64,000 bases of DNA from Thermasporomyces sp040195635 (GTDB lineage: Bacteria; Actinomycetota; Actinomycetes; Propionibacteriales; Actinopolymorphaceae): assembly GCF_040195635.1 (NCBI RefSeq), contig NZ_JBEFTX010000016.1, positions 1-64,000 on the forward strand, in the 5' to 3' direction. The notes under the pieces were generated by a model. That model did no database searches, was not told the DNA's origin, and worked only from the letters and a program-made list of their open reading frames with translations. The position numbers and the translations under genes were made by a program. Position 1 is the stretch's first letter; every line of letters starts with the position of its first letter. Below are positions 59,126 through 64,000 of the stretch, in pieces.

Positions 59126-61045
59126 TCAGATCATCCGGCGGGCGAGGTTCTCCTTCTGCGAGTCTCCCGGTGTCCAGGACGCGATCCACGGTGCGTCGGG
59201 ATACAGATGGAGTACGCCTTCCTCGAGCCAGGTGTAGCGGCCTTCGAGGATCTGCTTGGCCAGCGCGTCGTCACTGGAGTCGGCGTTGCGCCAAAGCCGC
59301 GTCAACAGCTCCTTGACGCGGACCCGTGCCTGGGCGCAGAAGGCGTCCGCCAGCTCGTAGGCCTCCTCACCGCGGGCGGGATCCTCCCGCAGGAGCATCT
59401 CGGCGCGTACGCATGCCGCGGTCATGGCGTAGAGCTCCGCCCCGATGTCGACGACCCGCGCGAGGAAGCCCTGGCGGAACTCCAGCTTGCCCTGCCAACG
59501 TGCCATTCCGTAGAACGTGTTGCGGGCCAGCTTGCGCGAGGAGCGTTCGACGAACCGCAGGTGCGGTGCCAGCGTCCCGAACTCGTCATAGGAGAGCGGG
59601 AACTGCCCCTTTCCGGCGATCAACCGTGGCAGCCACTTCGCGTAGAAGCCGCTCGCCTTCGCCGCCGCCCGGAACTTCGCGTCCGCGTGGGCGTGCGGGT
59701 TGGCCAGCTCGCCGGCCGCCTGCAGGTGGGCGTCCACCGCCTCCCGCGCGATGAACAGGTGCATGATCTCGGTCGATCCCTCGAAGATCCGGTTGATCCG
59801 CATGTCGCGGAGCATCTGCTCGGCCGGGATGGCACGTTCGCCCCGTGCGGCAAGGGACTCCGCGCTTTCATACCCGCGGCCGCCCCGGATCTGGACGAGT
59901 TCGTCGACCATCGTCCAGGCCTTCTCACTTGCGTACAGCTTGGCGATCGCCGCCTCGAGCCGGATGTCGTAGGTTCCGGCGTCGGCCATGTTGGCGGAGA
60001 GTTCGAGAATGCTCTCCAAGGCGTACGACGTGGCCGCGATGAACGAGATCTTGTGCGCGACCGCGGCGTGCTGGCCGATCGGTCGTCCCCACTGCTCGCG
60101 CTCGGCGGACCACTCACGCGCGATCTTCAGGGCCCACTTGCCGGCGCCGGCGCACAGTGCCGGGATCGAGAGCCGGCCGGTGTTGAGTGTCGTCAGGGCG
60201 ATCTTGAGGCCCTGGCCCTCCTTGCCCAGCCGGTTCGCGGCAGGCACCCGCACCTGGTGGAAGCGGGTCACGCCGTTCTCGATGCCGCGCAGCCCCATGA
60301 AGGCGTTGCGGTTCTCAACGGTGATGCCAGGCGAGTTCGCTTCGACGACGAACGCCGTCACACCACCCCGGTGCCCCTCCCTCTCGGGCACCCGGGCCAT
60401 GACGACGACCAGTTCGGCGACGACGCCGTTCGTCGTCCAGAGCTTCACGCCGTCCAGCACGTACTCCGAACCGTCCTCGGAGGGAATCGCGGTCATCGAC
60501 AGCCGGGCCGGGTCGGAACCGACGTCGGGTTCGGTGAGCAGGAACGCGCTGATCGCGCCCCGCGCGCAGCGGGGGAGGAACTCGCGCTTCTGCTCCTCGG
60601 TCCCGAACATCTTGACCGGCTCGGGGACCCCGATCGACTGGTGGGCCGAGAGCAGCGCACCGATGCTCGGGTGGACCGAGCCGGCGAGCATGAGGCCCCG
60701 GCCGTAGTCGAGCATCGACAGCCCGAGGCCGCCGTACTCCTCGGGAATCTTCATCCCGAAGACGCCCAGCGCGGCCAAGCCCTTGGCGTACTCGTCGGGG
60801 ATCCGGGACTCGCGCTCGATGACCTGGCCGTCGAGAGTCGCGCAGTACGCCTTGAGGCGTTCGAGGAAGGCCGCTCCCTTCGCCGCCTTGTCCTCCGGAA
60901 CGCGAGGTGCCGGATGGACGAGGTCGAGGCGAAATCGGCCGAGGTACAGGTCCTTCGCGAAGCTCGGCTTGACCCAGGTGGCCTCGCGGGCCGCCTCGGC
61001 GACAGCGCGGGCGTCGACTTCGGAAACGCGGCGGGTCTGGCTCAT
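59126..61045 (-). CDS. Acyl-CoA dehydrogenase (VLCAD/ACAD9-like, long form)
   Basis: The 639-residue FAD enzyme catalyses alpha,beta-dehydrogenation of acyl-CoA in beta-oxidation. It has a ~60-residue N-terminal extension, the ACAD core (about 80-460: GMKIPEEYGGLGLS, AFLLTEPDVGSDPA, ENRNAFMGLRGIENG, QIRGGRGYESAESL) with catalytic Glu in RIFEGSTEIMHLF, and a ~170-residue helical C-terminal domain as in VLCAD/ACAD9. An imperfect palindrome lies 35 bp upstream of its start. Confidence 0.94.
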   Translation of the reverse strand: MSQTRRVSEVDARAVAEAAREATWVKPSFAKDLYLGRFRLDLVHPAPRVPEDKAAKGAAFLERLKAYCATLDGQVIERESRIPDEYAKGLAALGVFGMKIPEEYGGLGLSMLDYGRGLMLAGSVHPSIGALLSAHQSIGVPEPVKMFGTEEQKREFLPRCARGAISAFLLTEPDVGSDPARLSMTAIPSEDGSEYVLDGVKLWTTNGVVAELVVVMARVPEREGHRGGVTAFVVEANSPGITVENRNAFMGLRGIENGVTRFHQVRVPAANRLGKEGQGLKIALTTLNTGRLSIPALCAGAGKWALKIAREWSAEREQWGRPIGQHAAVAHKISFIAATSYALESILELSANMADAGTYDIRLEAAIAKLYASEKAWTMVDELVQIRGGRGYESAESLAARGERAIPAEQMLRDMRINRIFEGSTEIMHLFIAREAVDAHLQAAGELANPHAHADAKFRAAAKASGFYAKWLPRLIAGKGQFPLSYDEFGTLAPHLRFVERSSRKLARNTFYGMARWQGKLEFRQGFLARVVDIGAELYAMTAACVRAEMLLREDPARGEEAYELADAFCAQARVRVKELLTRLWRNADSSDDALAKQILEGRYTWLEEGVLHLYPDAPWIASWTPGDSQKENLARRMI

Positions 61046-61302
61046 GGCTTCTCACCCTTTCGCCTGTTGCTACCCACCAGTGTTACTCGCTGGTAGCACG
61101 CCGCCAAGCGCTTTCGTCAAACCTCCTGGCGATGCGTGGTGCGTCCGCATGGCGAGACGCTGCGGCAGGCGTCAACCGCGTGAGAGCGTGGTGACAAAGG
61201 CCGCCATTGACAGCTCGCCCCCTCTGCCCGATTCTGCCGAGAAGATGGCGGAATCACCGACATGTCTGTCTGACGTCGTAATCGGTGGGTAGGTGAGCAG
61301 GC
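61046..61302. promoter_or_regulatory. Divergent region with operator-like palindromes
   Basis: The region serves the minus-strand acyl-CoA dehydrogenase and the plus-strand methyltransferase-like gene. At 61080-61099 GTGTTACTCGCTGGTAGCAC matches the pattern GTGnTACnnG-CnnGTAnCAC, an imperfect 20-bp palindrome of the size used by TetR/FadR-type repressors of fatty-acid genes. AAGCGCTT, a perfect 8-bp palindrome, follows at 61106-61113. No gene is present. Confidence 0.4.
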
Positions 61303-62247
61303 ATGGGGTCGCAGGGAACCGAGGGACCTGAGGGGTCGGCCGTGGCGACGATGGTGTCCCATCTCGACCTCGCACCGGGGATGCGTGTGCTCGAGGTGAC
61401 GGCCGGCCCGACGCACCCAAGCGCGGAGCTGCACGACCATGTTCATCGCGGATCCGTCGACGTGATCCCGGTCGACCATCTCTCGGCCGGCCGCCTGTCG
61501 GCGCCGGACCTGGGACCGCCCGAGCGTGCCGGAGGCGGCTCTCCCACCGATCCAGCGTTGCCGGGCTGTACCGACTACGACCGCGTGCTGGTCAGTGTGC
61601 CGCTGGCGGTCGTTCCCTACGCTCTGGTCGAGTCCGTCCGCAACGGTGGCACCCTGCTCGTGCCGTGGGCAAACCCGCTTGCCGGACCGAGCCTGGCCAG
61701 GCTCACGGTTGAGGACGAACGTGCGTACGGACGGTTCGTCACTCCACTTCCAGCCATGGGCGAGCAGGCGGACGCTCGCGCCGGTGACCGCGCGAGCGAC
61801 CGCAGAGGTGCGCACTCGGGCGAAGCCACAGCTGGTGAGAGCAACGTGTTCGACGTCCACGCCGACACGTTGCTTTCCGGCGCGCCCGCCTCCTGCGGAC
61901 TCGACCCGGACGCCCTCTGGTCGGACCGCGATGCCCTGTTCGCGTTGGGAATGCAGCTTCCGGATCTCCGGTTCACCCAGGCCGAGTTCCCGGACGGATC
62001 CGGCCGGATCATGCGCTGGGTGTACGACCAGGACGCGTGGGCCGGCGTCAGCGTCTCCGCCGATGGCGGTGACCCGCACTGGGAGCACTACGGCCTCTCC
62101 ACGTTGTGGGGAATGGTCGAGAAGGCGTACCGCTGGTGGGTCGACAGCGACCGTCCGTCGCCCGACCAGTTCGGTATGACAGTCGCGTCGTACGGACAGT
62201 TCGGCTGGCTCCGCGACCGGTACTCCGGCCGGATGTGGCGGCTCTGA
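61303..62247 (+). CDS. Degenerate PCMT-like methyltransferase with C-terminal domain
   Basis: The 314-residue protein resembles protein-L-isoaspartate methyltransferase relatives. A motif I position (MRVLEVTAGPTHPSAEL) lacks the usual Gly-x-Gly-x-Gly, then comes YDRVLVSVPLAVVPYALVES and the GGTLLVPWANPL strand. The C-terminal ~130 residues (WVYDQDAWAGVSVSADGGD, YGQFGWLRDRYSGRMW) are a domain I do not recognise by name, seen with PCMT-like proteins of actinobacteria. The weakened SAM site suggests a non-catalytic or altered role. Confidence 0.6.
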   Translation: MGSQGTEGPEGSAVATMVSHLDLAPGMRVLEVTAGPTHPSAELHDHVHRGSVDVIPVDHLSAGRLSAPDLGPPERAGGGSPTDPALPGCTDYDRVLVSVPLAVVPYALVESVRNGGTLLVPWANPLAGPSLARLTVEDERAYGRFVTPLPAMGEQADARAGDRASDRRGAHSGEATAGESNVFDVHADTLLSGAPASCGLDPDALWSDRDALFALGMQLPDLRFTQAEFPDGSGRIMRWVYDQDAWAGVSVSADGGDPHWEHYGLSTLWGMVEKAYRWWVDSDRPSPDQFGMTVASYGQFGWLRDRYSGRMWRL

Positions 62248-62273
62248 CGCGCTGCCGGGCCCTGAGACCATGA

Positions 62274-62311
62274 CGCTTCGGCGGCTTCGGCGGCTTCGGC
62301 GGCTTCGGCGG
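62274..62311. repeat. 9-bp tandem repeat between convergent genes
   Basis: Four copies of CTTCGGCGG stand between the methyltransferase-like stop and the convergent PAP2 gene stop. It is the only notable feature of that 68-bp gap. Confidence 0.8.
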
Positions 62312-62315
62312 AGGA

Positions 62316-63299
62316 TCAGTGCGGGCCTGTCGTGACGGCGTTTCGCCTCGACGGTCCGGGTGGCTGTGACGTGTCCCGGCTCGGCACCACATGGTGCACC
62401 GTCGCGAGCACCATCACCATCACCATGCACGCGGTGCCGGCGATCCCCGCGGCTGCTCCGGAGTACGCGGCGAAGAGGCGGCGCCAGCTCAGGTTCTCCG
62501 GAGCGGGGTGAGGGGTCTGATCGGTGATGCCGAGCGCGACCGCCGCGACCGTGAGCATGGCCAGGCCGGCGACGAACAGCAGGGTCAGCGCGTACGGATG
62601 AGTGCCGTCTGACCAGGACGTCCCTGATGCCGGTGAACAATGCCTTTCCCTGCCGGACGGCGGAGTCGAGCGCTCTGACTCGCGCTCGGTGACGACCAGG
62701 ACGAAACCGGCAGCCGCGGACCACGCACCGACGACGAGGAACGCGGCGACGGCGTCGCTCGGCCGGTGCCACCCCTCGGCGAGCGTGGCGATTCCGACGA
62801 GGGCGGCGTAGCAGGTGCCGGCGAGTGCCACCCCGCCACGGAGCCGCGGCGGTAGGACGAGCACCGCGGCGACCGCCATCGAGGCGGCGACCGTGGTGTG
62901 CCCACTGGGCAGGCTGTTGAGGTTGGTCTCCACCCCCTCGACGCCCAGATCCGGTCGTTCGATGACTGAGCGTTTCAGCAGCTGGGTGGTGACGTTGGCG
63001 CCCACGATGAGCAGGGTGGCGACGACGGCGAGCCGGTACCGACGTCGGGCGAGCGCGACGAACCCGATGGTGACCGTCGCGGCGATGACGGAGACCACCG
63101 TGATGGTGTTGAGGGCCCTGGTGACCAATCCGTCGACCCTGGTCTGTCCGATGGATCTGCCCAACAGGGCCACCGCGTCGAGGGTCTGACCGCCCGCGGT
63201 GCGTACGAACACCCACCAGATAACGGCAAGCGCCCCGACCTGGGCGAACGCCAACAAGACCAGCCAGACGGCAAGTGGCCAGCGGGTGCGGGACGGCAT
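62316..63299 (-). CDS. PAP2-family membrane phosphatase
   Basis: The 327-residue protein has six to seven helices and the three PAP2 motifs: KRSVIERPDL, SLPSGHTTVAA and EGWHRPSDAVAA (the usual SR of motif 3 is EG here). Such enzymes dephosphorylate phosphatidate or undecaprenyl pyrophosphate on the outer membrane face. An extra pair of C-terminal helices follows a polar loop. The lipid substrate is undetermined. Confidence 0.86.
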   Translation of the reverse strand: MPSRTRWPLAVWLVLLAFAQVGALAVIWWVFVRTAGGQTLDAVALLGRSIGQTRVDGLVTRALNTITVVSVIAATVTIGFVALARRRYRLAVVATLLIVGANVTTQLLKRSVIERPDLGVEGVETNLNSLPSGHTTVAASMAVAAVLVLPPRLRGGVALAGTCYAALVGIATLAEGWHRPSDAVAAFLVVGAWSAAAGFVLVVTERESERSTPPSGRERHCSPASGTSWSDGTHPYALTLLFVAGLAMLTVAAVALGITDQTPHPAPENLSWRRLFAAYSGAAAGIAGTACMVMVMVLATVHHVVPSRDTSQPPGPSRRNAVTTGPH

Positions 63300-63454
63300 A
63301 CCGCCACGCTAGACGAGCCTGCGCGCGAGAAGTGCCACCATCGACGCCGTGGCACAATCGTCCGTGTTCGGCGCATGCGGGTCCGGCTGGGGGGTTTGGG
63401 CCCGGTCAAACGTCTGGCGGAAACCGGCTCTGCCGGTCCAGGGGAGGGACCACC

Positions 63455-64000
63455 ATGGAGCGCCGCAAGGTGCCCACGCTGTCGACGCAGGAGCGCACGA
63501 TCATTCTCGTGGGCGTGATCGCGGCCGCGATGGCCACGACGTTCGTTCTGGCCGCCGTCTTCGCCAGCAGCGGGTCGAGCACACAGGCACGTCTGGACGC
63601 CACGGCGGCGACGCCCACCGCGTCGACCACACGGGCGACACCCGCTGCCGACTCCGCACGTACTCGCAGCACCGCGAGGGCGACCTCACCCTCACCCACC
63701 GCGTCCCGTCGGTCCTCCGCGGCAGGTGTCGCACCGGATCGCGGTCGTGACCGGCCCACCGTGACCTTCCGGCCGGCGAGCAGCTGGGACGACGGATACG
63801 TGGGCGTCGTCACGATCACCAACACGACCGCGGCACCGTTGACGTGGCAGCTCAGCTTCGAGCTCCACGATGCCGAGATCGACGACGTGTGGCAGGCCAC
63901 CCTGGACCAGTCCGACTCCGGTGTCGTGGTCGCGCAGGGCCTCGACTACAACGCGGTCGTCGCGCCCGGCGAACGAGTGGAGTTCGGCTTCCGCGCCGAG
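63455..64000 (+). CDS. Membrane-anchored CBM2-containing protein, 5' part (truncated by window edge)
   Basis: The frame is open to the right edge (182 codons visible). It has a basic N-terminus, one hydrophobic helix (about 15-35), a Thr/Ser/Ala-rich linker (about 40-95) and the start of a carbohydrate-binding module of family 2 or a close relative (SSWDDGYVGVVTITNTTAA, LTWQLSFEL, YNAVVAPGERVEFGF). CBM2 domains bind cellulose or xylan, usually attached to a glycoside hydrolase; here the module is next to the anchor, and whether a catalytic domain follows is not visible. ATG 63455 has GGGGAGGG upstream. Confidence 0.8.
   Translation, partial: MERRKVPTLSTQERTIILVGVIAAAMATTFVLAAVFASSGSSTQARLDATAATPTASTTRATPAADSARTRSTARATSPSPTASRRSSAAGVAPDRGRDRPTVTFRPASSWDDGYVGVVTITNTTAAPLTWQLSFELHDAEIDDVWQATLDQSDSGVVVAQGLDYNAVVAPGERVEFGFRAE

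Noticed and set aside
58935..59189. 85-residue N-terminal extension of the LacI-type regulator
   Set aside because: It reads through REP-like element B and into the acyl-CoA dehydrogenase 3' end. The LacI helix-turn-helix normally begins at the N-terminus, which fits ATG 58934.

Overview
The window is high-GC DNA from an actinobacterium, with strong G/C third-position bias, frequent GTG starts and many ATGA/GTGA/TGATG stop-start overlaps. Supporting content includes an actinobacterial-style prfB-ftsE-ftsX-M23-smpB block, Ku, a 180-kDa-class NAD-glutamate dehydrogenase and secreted glycoside hydrolases. A soil or plant-associated member of the Propionibacteriales (Kribbella/Actinopolymorpha/Nocardioides-like) is a reasonable guess, but no rRNA or tRNA is present to confirm it.

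Layout. (1) 1-3.3 kb: the C-terminal part of a GH38-type alpha-mannosidase and a small membrane protein. (2) 3.4-8.1 kb, minus strand: a tightly overlapped four-gene unit of hypothetical protein, receiver-PAS-PAS histidine kinase, NarL-type regulator and DHA2-type MFS exporter. (3) 8.2-17.5 kb: a putative surface-polysaccharide locus with a membrane-anchored IPT-like repeat protein, a GT-C transferase, a membrane GT2 synthase and GtrA. A second NarL-type two-component pair diverges from it, followed by a secreted GH5 glycanase and a receiver-only protein that appears to lack a standard start codon. (4) 17.8-24.8 kb: a complete-looking peptidoglycan amino-sugar salvage operon (NagZ, NamZ, AmiE-like serine hydrolase, MurR, MurQ). 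(5) 25-34.6 kb: Ku, PruA, three small proteins (zinc ribbon, DUF402, DUF2505) and the giant glutamate dehydrogenase, preceded by a duplicated leader. (6) 35-40 kb: a Tad/Flp pilus operon. (7) 40-45.8 kb: prfB, an insertion-like non-coding element, ftsE, ftsX, an EnvC-like M23 peptidase and smpB. (8) 46-50.6 kb: membrane protein, acyl-CoA-dehydrogenase-like protein and GH31. (9) 51-64 kb: HNH nuclease, methyltransferase, SerA, two MFS carriers, GlxA-type and LacI-type regulators, a long acyl-CoA dehydrogenase, a degenerate PCMT-like protein, PAP2 phosphatase and the start of a CBM2 protein.

Functional links. NagZ and NamZ would release GlcNAc and MurNAc from wall fragments, the AmiE-like enzyme would strip peptides, MurR would sense MurNAc-6P and MurQ would convert it to GlcNAc-6P; no MurNAc transporter or kinase is visible. 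PruA (making glutamate) and GDH (deaminating it) form a catabolic line. FtsEX plus the coiled-coil M23 protein make a divisome-controlled wall hydrolase.

The most unusual material is non-coding: an inverted-repeat-bounded ~850 bp element interrupting prfB-ftsE, with a 16-bp tandem array and an amidohydrolase remnant; a dispersed REP-like family lying just after stop codons; a 31-bp perfect hairpin between the M23 gene and smpB; a duplicated leader segment overlapping the GDH start; and a frame conflict at a G5 run between gtrA and the GT2 gene.
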